A DNA stretch of 64,000 nt from NCBI RefSeq assembly GCF_001983165.1, contig NZ_MNPU01000031.1, positions 1-64,000 on the forward strand, given 5' to 3'. Source of the stretch: Pseudomonas gessardii (GTDB lineage Bacteria; Pseudomonadota; Gammaproteobacteria; Pseudomonadales; Pseudomonadaceae). Below, one piece after another: positions 51,895-61,169 of this stretch. The notes under the pieces were generated by a model that did no database searches, was not told the DNA's origin, and saw only the letters and a list, made by a program, of their open reading frames with translations. The first letter of the stretch is position 1. Each line of letters opens with the position of its first letter. Made by a program: the position numbers and the translations under genes.

Positions 51895-54075
51895 ATGAAC
51901 CGCCCCAAGCCCTCGACCCTCGCTACCCTGGCTGCAAGTCCCGTTACCTGGCTGGTTGTCCTGGTGCTGCTGTTCAGCCTGGCCGGCCCGGCCCAGGCCA
52001 AGTCCTACGGCGCGATTGAACAGCAGCGCATCGACAAGATTTTCCCGCAGGCCGACGCCATTTCCGCCGCCCAAGGCCCGTTCAAGGTGCGCACGCTGTC
52101 GGCCAAAGGCGCGGTCATCGGCTATGTGTTCCAGAGCCTGGACGTGGTGGACATCCCGGCGTACTCCGGCAAACCGATCAACACCCAGGTGATTCTCGAC
52201 CCGGCCGGGGTGATCCGTGATGCCTATGTGCTGGAGCACCACGAGCCGATCCTGCTGATCGGTATTCCTGAGGCCAAGCTGCATGACTTCACCGCCCGCT
52301 ACAGCGGGATCAACGTCAAGCAGCGGGTGGTGGTGGGGCATTCCAGTGACAGCCAGGCGGTGACCGTGGATGCGGTGGCCGGTGCCACGGTCACGGCGAT
52401 GGTGGTCAATGAGGTGATCATGCGTGCCGCCCACGAAGTGGCGGTGTCGCTCAAGCTGGTTGAGGACAAGGCCAGCACCGCGCAGAAAGTCGCCCTGGTA
52501 CGCGCTGACCTGTTCGAGCCCGCCAACTGGGCGCAATTGACCGGCAATGGCGCGGTGCGCCGCCTACACCTGACACGCGGCCAGGTGGATGCAGCCTTCA
52601 AGGGCACCGAGGCCGAAGGCGTGGACGTGGCGGGGGCGGGGCAGGTCGACGAGACGTTTATCGACTTGTATGTGGCCGATCTCAACGCGCCGACCATCGG
52701 CCGCAACCTGTTGGGCGAGGCGCAATACCGCGTGCTGATGCAGGGCCTCAAGCCCGGCGAGCAGGCCATCGCGGTGCTGGGACGCGGGATTTTTTCGTTC
52801 AAGGGCTCGGGCTATGTGCGCGGCGGGATTTTTGATCGGGTGCAGTTGCGTCAGTTTGGCAATGTCATCAGCTTCCGCGATATGGACCACCAGCGCCTGT
52901 ACGACGTGTTCGCCGAGGGCATGCCCGAATTTGATGAAATGTCGGTGTTTATCGTGCGCCCCCAGGCCGGGTTCGACCCTGGCTCGGCGTGGACCCTGGA
53001 GCTGCTGGTGCGGCGCCAGACCGGCCCGGTCAGCGGCACCTTTACCAGTTTTGAATTGCCGTACCAGATGCCCGAGGCGTACCTGGAACGCCCGTTGCCG
53101 ACTGCTGCCGAACAGGCCGCCATCGACGAAGCCAACCGGCCGATGTGGCTGACGATCTGGTACCAGAAACAGTGGCAGGTCCTGGTGCTGGGCGCCGCCC
53201 TGGTGCTGTTGACGGTGATTCTGTTTTTGCAGGACAGCCTGGCCCGGCGCCCGCGCCTGTTGCATTGGGTACGCCGTGGCTACCTGCTGTTTACCGTGGT
53301 GTTTATCGGCTGGTACGCCCTGGGGCAGTTGTCGGTGGTCAATGTGCTGACCTTTGTGCATGCGCTGTTCCAGCAGTTCCGCTGGGAGTTGTTCCTCACC
53401 GACCCGCTGATCTTCATGCTCTGGGTATTCACCGCCGCCAGCATCCTGCTGTGGGGCCGGGGTGTGTTCTGTGGCTGGCTGTGCCCGTTCGGGGCGTTGC
53501 AGGAGTTGCTCAACGAGGCGGCGCGCACGCTCAAGGTGCGCCAGTTCGAGCTGCCGTTTGCCGTGCATGAGCGGCTGTGGGCGATCAAGTATTTGATCCT
53601 GCTGGGGCTGTTTGGCTTGTCCCTGGAGTCGATGGCCACTGCCGAGCGGTTTGCCGAAGTGGAGCCGTTCAAGACCGCCATCACCCTGCATTTCGACCGC
53701 CAGTGGTGGTTCGTGCTGTACGCGGTGGCACTGCTGGTGATCAACCTGTTCACGCGCAAAGTCTACTGCCGCTACCTCTGCCCGCTGGGCGCGGCGCTGG
53801 CAATCCCGAGCAAGTTCAGGCTGTTCGACTGGCTCAAACGGCGCAAAGAGTGTGGCGATCCGTGCCAGTTGTGCGCCAAGGAATGCGAGATCCAGGCGAT
53901 CCACCCCGACGGCCATATCAACGCCAATGAATGCCACTACTGCCTCGATTGCCAGATGACCTGGCACAACGACCACAAATGCCCGCCCCTGATCAACCAG
54001 CGCAAGAAACGCAACAAGGCCGCACCCACCCCTGGGCAATTGATCCCGGTGGTGCAGGTGGCGGTGCCTGAATGA
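51895..54075 (+). CDS. nosR: NosR, membrane flavo-iron-sulfur protein for N2O reductase
   Basis: 726 residues. An N-terminal signal/helix (about 14-34) leads to a periplasmic FMN-binding domain; the covalent flavin threonine is expected in VDAVAGATVTAMVV near 160. About five helices follow from 425. The cytoplasmic part has two CxxxCP motifs (CGWLCPFG, CRYLCPLGA) and two 4Fe-4S cysteine sets (CGDPCQLCAKEC and CHYCLDCQMTWHNDHKC). NosR passes electrons to, or activates, NosZ and is needed for nosZ expression. It overlaps the alternative nosZ start and lies 38 bases from the chosen one. Confidence 0.94.
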   Translation: MNRPKPSTLATLAASPVTWLVVLVLLFSLAGPAQAKSYGAIEQQRIDKIFPQADAISAAQGPFKVRTLSAKGAVIGYVFQSLDVVDIPAYSGKPINTQVILDPAGVIRDAYVLEHHEPILLIGIPEAKLHDFTARYSGINVKQRVVVGHSSDSQAVTVDAVAGATVTAMVVNEVIMRAAHEVAVSLKLVEDKASTAQKVALVRADLFEPANWAQLTGNGAVRRLHLTRGQVDAAFKGTEAEGVDVAGAGQVDETFIDLYVADLNAPTIGRNLLGEAQYRVLMQGLKPGEQAIAVLGRGIFSFKGSGYVRGGIFDRVQLRQFGNVISFRDMDHQRLYDVFAEGMPEFDEMSVFIVRPQAGFDPGSAWTLELLVRRQTGPVSGTFTSFELPYQMPEAYLERPLPTAAEQAAIDEANRPMWLTIWYQKQWQVLVLGAALVLLTVILFLQDSLARRPRLLHWVRRGYLLFTVVFIGWYALGQLSVVNVLTFVHALFQQFRWELFLTDPLIFMLWVFTAASILLWGRGVFCGWLCPFGALQELLNEAARTLKVRQFELPFAVHERLWAIKYLILLGLFGLSLESMATAERFAEVEPFKTAITLHFDRQWWFVLYAVALLVINLFTRKVYCRYLCPLGAALAIPSKFRLFDWLKRRKECGDPCQLCAKECEIQAIHPDGHINANECHYCLDCQMTWHNDHKCPPLINQRKKRNKAAPTPGQLIPVVQVAVPE

Positions 54076-54113
54076 CGGCCTTGGGCACTCACTTTTCCCA
54101 TCTGGAGCACATC

Positions 54114-56036
54114 ATGAACGACAGCGAAGCGAAAAAGCCCGGGGCCACCCCGGAACCTGAAGGCATGAGCCGGCGTGGCTTCCTGGGCACTGGCGCCGTC
54201 ACCGGCGCGGTGCTGGCAGGGGCCTCGGCCATCGGCGGTACGGTGTTTACCCGCGAGTCCTTTGCGGCAGCGGCCAAGGAGGCGAAGTCGAAGATCCATG
54301 TGGGCCCAGGTGAGCTGGACCAGTACTACGGGTTCTGGAGCGGCGGCCACCAGGGTGAGGTGCGGGTGCTGGGTGTGCCGTCGATGCGTGAGTTGATGCG
54401 TATCCCGGTGTTCAACGTCGATTCCGCCACCGGCTGGGGCCTGACCAACGAGAGCAAGCGCATCCTGGGGGAGGGCGCCAAGTACCAGAACGGCGATTGC
54501 CATCACCCGCACTTGTCCACCACCGATGGCCGCTATGACGGCAAATACCTGTTTATCAACGACAAGGCCAACACCCGCGTGGCGCGGATCCGCCTGGATA
54601 TCATGAAGTGCGACAAGATCGTCACCGTGCCCAATGCCCAGGCGATCCACGGCCTGCGCCTGCAAAAGGTGCCGTATACCAAGTATGTGTTCTGCAACGC
54701 CGAGTTCATCATCCCGCACCCCAATGACGGCCACACCTTCGACCTGCAAGACAAAAACAGTTTCACCCTGTTTAACGCCATCGACGCCGAGAAGATGGAA
54801 ATGGCCTTCCAGGTCATCGTCGACGGCAACCTCGACAACGCCGACATGGACTACACCGGCAAATACGCGGCGGCCACCTGCTACAACTCGGAGAAGGCCT
54901 CCGACCTGGGCGGCATGATGCGCAACGAGCGCGACTGGGTGGTGGTGTTCAACATCCCGCGCATCGAGGCGGCGATCAAGGCCGGCAAGTTCATCAACCT
55001 CGACGGCGTCAAGGTGCCGGTGGTGGACGGGCGCAAGGGCGACGACGGCAAGGACAGCGAATTCACCCGCTATATCCCGGTGCCGAAGAACCCCCATGGC
55101 TGCAACACCTCGCCGGACGGCAAGTACTTTATCGCCAACGGCAAGCTGTCGCCGACCTGCACCATCATTGCCATCGACAAGCTCGACGACCTGTTCAGCG
55201 ACAAGATCAAAGACCCGCGCGGCGTGGTGGTCGGCGAGCCGGAGCTGGGCCTGGGCCCGTTGCACACCACCTACGATGGCCGGGGTTTTGCCTACACCAC
55301 GCTGTTTATCGACAGCCAGGTGGTCAAGTGGAACATCGCCGAAGCCATCCGCGCCTACGGTGGCGAGAAGGTCAACTACATCAAGCAGAAGCTCGATGTG
55401 CATTACCAACCCGGCCACAACCACGCCTCGCTCACCGAAACCCGGGATGCCGACGGCCAATGGCTGATGGTCCTGAGCAAGTTCTCCAAGGACCGCTTCC
55501 TGCCCACCGGCCCCCTGCACCCGGAAAACGACCAGTTGATCGACATCTCGGGCGATGAAATGAAACTGGTCCACGACGGCCCGACCTTCGCCGAACCCCA
55601 CGACTGCGTGATGGCGCGGCGCGACCAGATCAAGACCAAGAAAATCTGGGAGCGCAACGACCCGTTCTTCGCCGAAACCGTGGCCATTGCGGCCAAGGAC
55701 GGGATCAAGCTGGAGACCGATAACAAGGTGATCCGCGACGGCAAGAAAGTGCGGGTGTACATGACGTCCATGGCACCGACCTATGGCCTGACGGAGTTCA
55801 CCGTCAAGCATGGCGATGAGGTCACGGTGACCATCACCAACATCGACCAGATCGAGGACGTGACCCACGGCTTTGTCATGACCAACCATGGCGTGAGCAT
55901 GGAAATCAGCCCGCAGCAGACCTCTTCCATCACCTTTATCGCCGACAAACCGGGGCTGCATTGGTACTACTGCAGCTGGTTCTGCCATGCGCTGCATATG
56001 GAGATGGTGGGGCGGATGTTGGTGGAGCGCACTTAA
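54114..56036 (+). CDS. nosZ: Nitrous-oxide reductase, clade I
   Basis: Reduces N2O to N2 in the periplasm. The product is 640 residues, as expected. A Tat signal is visible (SRRGFLGTGA near 18-27), so it is exported folded. The seven-bladed propeller carries the CuZ histidines, starting with DCHHPHLS and later in EFIIPHPNDGH and NPHGCN. The C-terminal cupredoxin domain holds the CuA site WYYCSWFCHALHMEM. The ATG (MNDSEAKKPG) has a TGGAGCAC ribosome site; an ATG 14 codons earlier overlaps the nosR stop and is less likely. The Tat signal and sequence place it in clade I. Confidence 0.97.
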   Translation: MNDSEAKKPGATPEPEGMSRRGFLGTGAVTGAVLAGASAIGGTVFTRESFAAAAKEAKSKIHVGPGELDQYYGFWSGGHQGEVRVLGVPSMRELMRIPVFNVDSATGWGLTNESKRILGEGAKYQNGDCHHPHLSTTDGRYDGKYLFINDKANTRVARIRLDIMKCDKIVTVPNAQAIHGLRLQKVPYTKYVFCNAEFIIPHPNDGHTFDLQDKNSFTLFNAIDAEKMEMAFQVIVDGNLDNADMDYTGKYAAATCYNSEKASDLGGMMRNERDWVVVFNIPRIEAAIKAGKFINLDGVKVPVVDGRKGDDGKDSEFTRYIPVPKNPHGCNTSPDGKYFIANGKLSPTCTIIAIDKLDDLFSDKIKDPRGVVVGEPELGLGPLHTTYDGRGFAYTTLFIDSQVVKWNIAEAIRAYGGEKVNYIKQKLDVHYQPGHNHASLTETRDADGQWLMVLSKFSKDRFLPTGPLHPENDQLIDISGDEMKLVHDGPTFAEPHDCVMARRDQIKTKKIWERNDPFFAETVAIAAKDGIKLETDNKVIRDGKKVRVYMTSMAPTYGLTEFTVKHGDEVTVTITNIDQIEDVTHGFVMTNHGVSMEISPQQTSSITFIADKPGLHWYYCSWFCHALHMEMVGRMLVERT

Positions 56037-56053
56037 CGGCGAGCACCCAATAA

Positions 56054-56144
56054 ATGTAGGAGCTGGCTTGCCTGCGATAGCGGTGCATCAGAAAACGGTC
56101 GGTTGCCTGACACACCGCTATCGCAGGCAAGCCAGCTCCCACAT
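56054..56144. repeat. REPIN inside the nos operon
   Basis: ATGTAGGAGCTGGCTTGCCT and AGGCAAGCCAGCTCCCACAT are inverted arms (one mismatch), with CGATAGCGGTG and CACCGCTATCG extending the pairing. It lies between nosZ and nosD and separates the structural gene from the maturation genes. Confidence 0.92.
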
Positions 56145-56175
56145 GGGATCTGTTTTGATCAAAAAGGAATACTCC

Positions 56176-57456
56176 GTGGCTCGACCCCGCACGTTATTGA
56201 CCGGGTGTGTGTGGCTGCTATTTTCGGCCACCGCCAGTGCCGCTGTAGTGCCCATCACCGACTTGCCGTTGGTCGCCGCAGGCCCGCAGCACTGGCGCCT
56301 GCCCGCCGGCGACTACCAGGGTTCCTACAGCATCGACCAACCCCTGCAACTGACCTGCGAACCCGGTGCGGTGATCCATAGCCAGGGCCAGGGCAACAGC
56401 CTGTTGATCAACGCGCCCGACGTCACCGTCGAGGGCTGTACCTTCCTCGACTGGGGCCATGACCTTACCGCGATGAACGCGGCCATCTTCATCCAGCCCA
56501 AGGCCCACGGTGCCCTGGTCAAGAACAACCGCTTGCGCGGCCAGGGTTTTGGCGTGTGGGTCGATGGCACGGCGGATGTAAGCGTGATCGACAACCAGAT
56601 CCAGGGCGACCCGGCCATGCGCTCCCAGGACCGGGGCAATGGCATCCACCTGTACGCAGTCAAGGGGGCGCGGGTGATCGGCAACCAGGTGCGCGATGCC
56701 CGCGATGGCATCTACATCGACACCTCCAATGGCAACCTGCTGCAAGGCAACACCCTGGAAGACCTGCGCTACGGCATCCACTACATGTTCGCCAATGACA
56801 ACCAGGTACTTGGCAACATCACCCGCCGCACCCGCACCGGCTATGCGCTGATGCAAAGCCGCAAGCTGACAGTGATCGGCAATCGCTCCGAGGAGGATCA
56901 GAACTACGGGATCCTGATGAACTACATCACCTATTCCACCCTGCGCGACAACGTGGTCAACGATGTGCGCGACGGCACCACCGGCGACACCATGATCACC
57001 GGTGCCGAAGGCAAGGCACTGTTTATCTACAACTCGCTGTTCAACAGCATTGAACACAACCACTTCGGCCGCAGTGCGGTGGGTATTCACCTTACGGCAG
57101 GCTCCGAAGACAACCGGCTTGCCAACAATGCCTTTGTCGGCAACCAGCGCCAGGTCAAGTACGTGGCCACCCGCTTGCAGGAATGGTCGGCAGATGGCCG
57201 CGGCAATTACTGGAGCGATTACCTGGGCTGGGACCGCAATAACGATGGCCTGGGGGATGTGGCCTACGAGCCCAACGATAACGTCGACCGCCTGCTGTGG
57301 CTGTACCCCCAGGTGCGCCTGCTGATGAACAGCCCCGGCATCGAGTTGTTGCGCTGGGTGCAGCGGGCGTTTCCGGTGATCAAGTCGCCGGGGGTGATGG
57401 ACAGTCATCCGCTGATGAAAGACCCCACGCTTTCCCTGCTCAAGGAGCCCGCATGA
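56176..57456 (+). CDS. nosD: NosD, periplasmic copper-site maturation protein
   Basis: 426 residues. The start is the GTG before ARPRTLLTG, which has AAAGGAA 9 bases upstream and gives a signal peptide (TLLTGCVWLLFSATASA). The mature protein is a right-handed beta-helix with repeated GN- and NN-containing coils (NGIHLYAVKGARVIGNQV, GNLLQGNTLEDLRYGIHY, for example). NosD works with the NosFY ABC transporter to insert sulfide or copper for the CuZ centre. A longer open frame begins inside nosZ and reads through the REPIN; it is rejected. Confidence 0.92.
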   Translation: MARPRTLLTGCVWLLFSATASAAVVPITDLPLVAAGPQHWRLPAGDYQGSYSIDQPLQLTCEPGAVIHSQGQGNSLLINAPDVTVEGCTFLDWGHDLTAMNAAIFIQPKAHGALVKNNRLRGQGFGVWVDGTADVSVIDNQIQGDPAMRSQDRGNGIHLYAVKGARVIGNQVRDARDGIYIDTSNGNLLQGNTLEDLRYGIHYMFANDNQVLGNITRRTRTGYALMQSRKLTVIGNRSEEDQNYGILMNYITYSTLRDNVVNDVRDGTTGDTMITGAEGKALFIYNSLFNSIEHNHFGRSAVGIHLTAGSEDNRLANNAFVGNQRQVKYVATRLQEWSADGRGNYWSDYLGWDRNNDGLGDVAYEPNDNVDRLLWLYPQVRLLMNSPGIELLRWVQRAFPVIKSPGVMDSHPLMKDPTLSLLKEPA

Positions 57457-58367
57457 TGCCTGTCGTCGAAATCGAAGGCGTGACCCAGCGTTATGGGCCC
57501 GCCACTGTGCTGCATGACTTGAGCCTGAGCCTGGCGCCCGGGGAGGTGCTGGGGCTGTTCGGCCATAACGGCGCGGGCAAGACCACCAGCATGAAACTGA
57601 TCCTCGGTTTATTGCAGGCAAGCAGCGGCCAGGTACGGGTGTTTGGCCGCGCGCCCAGTGATCCCCAGGTGCGCCGGATGCTCGGCTATCTGCCGGAAAA
57701 CGTCACGTTCTACCCGCAACTCAGCGGCCTGGAGACCTTGCAGCATTTTGCCCGGCTCAAGGGCGCGCCGATGAGCCAGGTCTTGACGTTGCTGGAAGAC
57801 GTCGGCCTGACAGCGGCGGCGCGGCGGCGGGTCAAGACCTATTCCAAGGGCATGCGCCAGCGCCTCGGCCTGGCCCAGGCCCTGCTGGGCGAGCCGCGCC
57901 TGCTGCTGCTCGACGAGCCCACCGTGGGCCTCGACCCGATTGCCACCCAGGACCTGTATCGCCTGCTCGACCGCCTGCGCGGGCAGGGCACCAGCATCAT
58001 CCTCTGCTCCCATGTGCTGCCGGGCGTGGAGGCCCATATCAACCGTGCCGCAATCCTCACCCAGGGCCGCCTGCTGGCCCTCGGCACCCTGGCCGCCTTG
58101 CGCGAAGAAGCCGGGCTGCCGACCCTGATCCGCAGCAGCGGCCTGCAACGCGCGGCGCTCTTGCAAAAACGCTGGAGCGAGGCCGGCCACGTGACCCAGC
58201 GCTGGGGCGCGCAAGGGCTGCAAGTGGCGGCGTTCAATGGCAACAAGCTGGACCTGCTGCGCCAGTTGCTGGACCAGGACAGCCCCAGCGATGTGGAAAT
58301 CGTCGTGCCGTCCCTGGAAGACCTGTACCGCCATTACATGGATAGCCCGGTGGAGCGTGCCCAATGA
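57453..58367 (+). CDS. nosF: NosF, ABC transporter ATPase for NosZ maturation
   Basis: 304 residues. Walker A is FGHNGAGKTT (about 36-45), the signature is YSKGMRQRLGLAQAL, and Walker B is LLLLDEPTVGLDP. A C-terminal extension of about 90 residues is typical of NosF. It powers the NosY permease with NosD on the periplasmic side. The ATG overlaps the nosD stop (ATGA), and AAGGAG lies 5 bases before it; a second ATG one codon later is also possible. Confidence 0.94.
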   Translation: MMPVVEIEGVTQRYGPATVLHDLSLSLAPGEVLGLFGHNGAGKTTSMKLILGLLQASSGQVRVFGRAPSDPQVRRMLGYLPENVTFYPQLSGLETLQHFARLKGAPMSQVLTLLEDVGLTAAARRRVKTYSKGMRQRLGLAQALLGEPRLLLLDEPTVGLDPIATQDLYRLLDRLRGQGTSIILCSHVLPGVEAHINRAAILTQGRLLALGTLAALREEAGLPTLIRSSGLQRAALLQKRWSEAGHVTQRWGAQGLQVAAFNGNKLDLLRQLLDQDSPSDVEIVVPSLEDLYRHYMDSPVERAQ

Positions 58368-59194
58368 CGCCGATCTGGAACATGGCCCGCAAAGAATTCA
58401 GCGATGGCCTGCGCAACCGTTGGTTATTGGCCATCAGCCTGTTGTTCGCGGTGCTGGCCATCGGTATTGGGTGGCTCGGTGCGGCGGCGTCCGGGCAACT
58501 GGGCTTTACCTCGATCCCGGCAACCATCGCCAGCCTGGCCAGCCTGGCGACCTTCCTGATGCCATTGATTGCGCTGTTGCTGGCCTATGACGCGATTGTC
58601 GGCGAGGACGAAAGCGGCACCTTGCTGCTGTTGCTCACCTATCCCCTGGGGCGCGGGCAGATCCTGCTCGGCAAGTTTGTCGGGCATGGGCTGATCCTGG
58701 CGCTGGCGACCTTTATCGGATTCGGCTGCGCCATGCTCGCCATCGCGCTGCTGGTGGATGACGTCGAGTTCAGCCTGCTGCTCTGGGCATTTGGCCGCTT
58801 CATGCTGACCTCGACCTTGCTCGGCTGGGGCTTTTTGGGGATGGCGTATGTGTTGAGCAGCGTCTCGGCGGAAAAGTCCACGGCGGCTGGGTTGGCCCTG
58901 GGGGTGTGGTTCTTTTTTGTCCTGGTCTTTGACCTGGCGTTGTTGGCGCTGCTGGTGCTCAGCGAAGGCCAGTTCAGCCCGACGCTGTTGCCCTGGCTGC
59001 TGCTGTTCAACCCGGCGGATGTGTACCGCCTGATCAACCTGTCGGGCTTCGATGCCGGCCCCGCATCGGTCGGCGTGATGGCCCTGGGTGGGGACCTGGC
59101 GCTTCCGGGGGCGGCGTTGTGGTTGTGCCTGGTGGCGTGGGTCGTCGGGCCGCTGGCCTGGGCCTATTGGCTGTTTGGGCGGCGCGCGGCATGA
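58364..59194 (+). CDS. nosY: NosY, ABC transporter permease for NosZ maturation
   Basis: 276 residues and six transmembrane helices (about 19-40, 50-70, 100-125, 135-160, 170-195 and 248-268). The conserved GEDESGTLLLLLTYPLGRGQILLGK stretch couples to the ATPase. It forms the membrane part of the NosDFY complex. It overlaps nosF by 4 bases (ATGA), and nosL follows 26 bases later. Confidence 0.92.
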   Translation: MTPIWNMARKEFSDGLRNRWLLAISLLFAVLAIGIGWLGAAASGQLGFTSIPATIASLASLATFLMPLIALLLAYDAIVGEDESGTLLLLLTYPLGRGQILLGKFVGHGLILALATFIGFGCAMLAIALLVDDVEFSLLLWAFGRFMLTSTLLGWGFLGMAYVLSSVSAEKSTAAGLALGVWFFFVLVFDLALLALLVLSEGQFSPTLLPWLLLFNPADVYRLINLSGFDAGPASVGVMALGGDLALPGAALWLCLVAWVVGPLAWAYWLFGRRAA

Positions 59195-59220
59195 TTTTTT
59201 TATCGGTGGAGCAAATAAGC

Positions 59221-59724
59221 ATGAAAATGGGATGGGTGTTGCTGTTGAGCCTGCTGCTGATGGGGTGTGACAAACCGGTAGCGGCGGGGGTGGGTGATGG
59301 GCCGGTGGCGTTCCATCCGGCGGATGAGTGCCATGTGTGCGGCATGGTGATCAGCGAATTCCCAGGGCCCAAGGGTGAGGTGGTGGAGCAGGGCGCGGCG
59401 AAGAAATTCTGCTCGACCGCAGAAATGCTCGGCTGGTGGTTGCAGCCGGAAAACCATCATGCCCCGTCAAAACTGTATGTGCATGACATGGGGCGCAGCC
59501 ACTGGGAGACCCCGGACGATGCCCATCTGATCGATGCCAGGACCGCGTACTACGTGCTCGGCACCGGGCTCAAGGGCGCCATGGGCGTGGTGCTGGCCTC
59601 GTTTGCCGAGCAGGCGGTGGCGCAGAAAGTCGCGGCCGATACCGGCGGGCGGGTGCTGCGTTTCGAGGAGATAGACCTGGCGCTGTTGCAGCAGCCCAGT
59701 GGCATGGCCCATAGCGGTCATTGA
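59221..59724 (+). CDS. nosL: NosL, copper chaperone lipoprotein
   Basis: 167 residues. A lipoprotein signal with the lipobox LLMGC (Cys16) anchors it in the outer membrane or periplasmic face. The copper(I)-binding region CHVCGMVISE and the KLYVHDMG stretch match NosL. It delivers copper to apo-NosZ. Last nos gene in the window; the sequence then turns to a convergent transporter. No nosX/apbE gene follows. Confidence 0.9.
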   Translation: MKMGWVLLLSLLLMGCDKPVAAGVGDGPVAFHPADECHVCGMVISEFPGPKGEVVEQGAAKKFCSTAEMLGWWLQPENHHAPSKLYVHDMGRSHWETPDDAHLIDARTAYYVLGTGLKGAMGVVLASFAEQAVAQKVAADTGGRVLRFEEIDLALLQQPSGMAHSGH

Positions 59725-59739
59725 GGCTGCCCCCACAGC

Positions 59740-61026
59740 CTATCGGTTGACCAACTTCGCCGGCAACGCAATCACCAGCAAACAACTGAGCACCAGGCTG
59801 GCGGCAAAGAACCACATGGCCCCGGCGCTGCTACCGGTGATGTCGATGGCCAGGCCCATCAACGAGTTGCTGACCAGCCCGGCGATATTTGCCAGGGAGC
59901 AGGCCAGGGCAAAGCCGGTGGCTGCTGCGGTGCCGGTGAGGAAGGTCGCCGGCAGGCTGAAAAACACCGGCACTGCGCCGAGGATCGCCGCCGACGCCAC
60001 GGCAAACAGGGCCACGGTGGCGACCACGTTATGGGTGAAGAAGGTACTGCTGGCCATGGCCACGGCGCCCACCAGGAACGGCACGATAATGTGCCAGCGG
60101 CGCTCGCGGTATTTGTCGGAACTGGCGCCGATCAGCAGCATGCCGGCCAGCGCCGCCACACTGGGCAGGGCGGTGAGCAGACCGATCTGGAAGGTGTCGC
60201 TGATCCCCGCGTTGCGAATCAGGGTCGGCATCCAGAAGCCCATGGCGTAGGCACTGAGCAGGATCGAAAAGTCGATCCCGCCGAGCATCCACACCTTGAG
60301 GTTGAAGAACCCATCGCGAAAGCGCCGTGGGCTGTGGCCGGCCTGGCTGTCATCGGCGTGCAACTGCTGTTGCAGCAAGGTCTTTTCGGCGCCAGACAAC
60401 CATTTGGCCTGGTGGTAGGTATCGGGCAACGCCCAGAGCGCCAGCACCCCCAACAGCACGCTGGGCAGTGCTTCAAGCAGGAACAGCCATTGCCAGCCAC
60501 GCAGGCCGCCCATTTGGTCGAAGTGGCCCATGATCCAGCCGGACAACGGCCCGCCAATCACACTGGACAGCGGCAGGCCGATCATAAACAGCGCAATCAC
60601 CCGCCCGCGGCGATGGGTGGGGAACCAGGTGGTCAGGTAATACAGCACTCCCGGCAGGAACCCGGCTTCGGCGACGCCGAGCAAAAACCGCAGCACATAG
60701 AACTGGGTGGTGGAGGTGACCAGCAGCGTGCAGGCCGAGAGCAGGCCCCAGGTGATCATGATGCGCGCAATCCAGATCCGCGCGCCGACGCGCTCCAGGA
60801 TCAGGTTGCTGGGCACTTCAAACAGGATATAGCCGACAAAAAACAGGCCGGCGCCCAGGCCGAACGCGGTTTCGCTGAACTGCAGCTGGTCTTGCATCTG
60901 CAGCTTGGCAAAACCGATGTTGATGCGGTCCAGGTAGGCCGCCAGGTAGCAGAAACACAGGAAGGGAATCAGCTTCCAGGTGATCTTGTGGTACAGCGCG
61001 TGGATGGGGTCGGCGACCGTGGGCAT
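59740..61026 (-). CDS. MFS transporter, anion:cation symporter (ACS) family
   Basis: 428 residues and 12 transmembrane helices. The N-terminus matches the ACS group that imports tartrate, phthalate, 4-hydroxyphenylacetate and glucarate (AAYLDRINIGFAKLQM, GLFFVGYILFEVPSNLILERVGARIWIARIMITWG). The loop FPTHRRGRVIALFMIG is also typical. The substrate cannot be read from sequence. There is no catabolic gene beside it: it is convergent with nosL and divergent from ggt. Confidence 0.83.
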   Translation of the reverse strand: MPTVADPIHALYHKITWKLIPFLCFCYLAAYLDRINIGFAKLQMQDQLQFSETAFGLGAGLFFVGYILFEVPSNLILERVGARIWIARIMITWGLLSACTLLVTSTTQFYVLRFLLGVAEAGFLPGVLYYLTTWFPTHRRGRVIALFMIGLPLSSVIGGPLSGWIMGHFDQMGGLRGWQWLFLLEALPSVLLGVLALWALPDTYHQAKWLSGAEKTLLQQQLHADDSQAGHSPRRFRDGFFNLKVWMLGGIDFSILLSAYAMGFWMPTLIRNAGISDTFQIGLLTALPSVAALAGMLLIGASSDKYRERRWHIIVPFLVGAVAMASSTFFTHNVVATVALFAVASAAILGAVPVFFSLPATFLTGTAAATGFALACSLANIAGLVSNSLMGLAIDITGSSAGAMWFFAASLVLSCLLVIALPAKLVNR

Positions 61027-61169
61027 CGGTGTATCTCAGGGCAAGGAGGAGGGCGGGGCGAATATAGCATTCCGTCACCGACACGCTCTGTCTGAAAAGC
61101 GCCACTTGGCTGGGGTTGGTGTGCGAAAGAGGCTACGTTTAACGCTTCCAATAAACAGAGTATCCACGG

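Noticed and set aside
53937..55997. A 686-codon open frame on the minus strand
   Set aside because: Antisense to nosZ; no ribosome site or domain.
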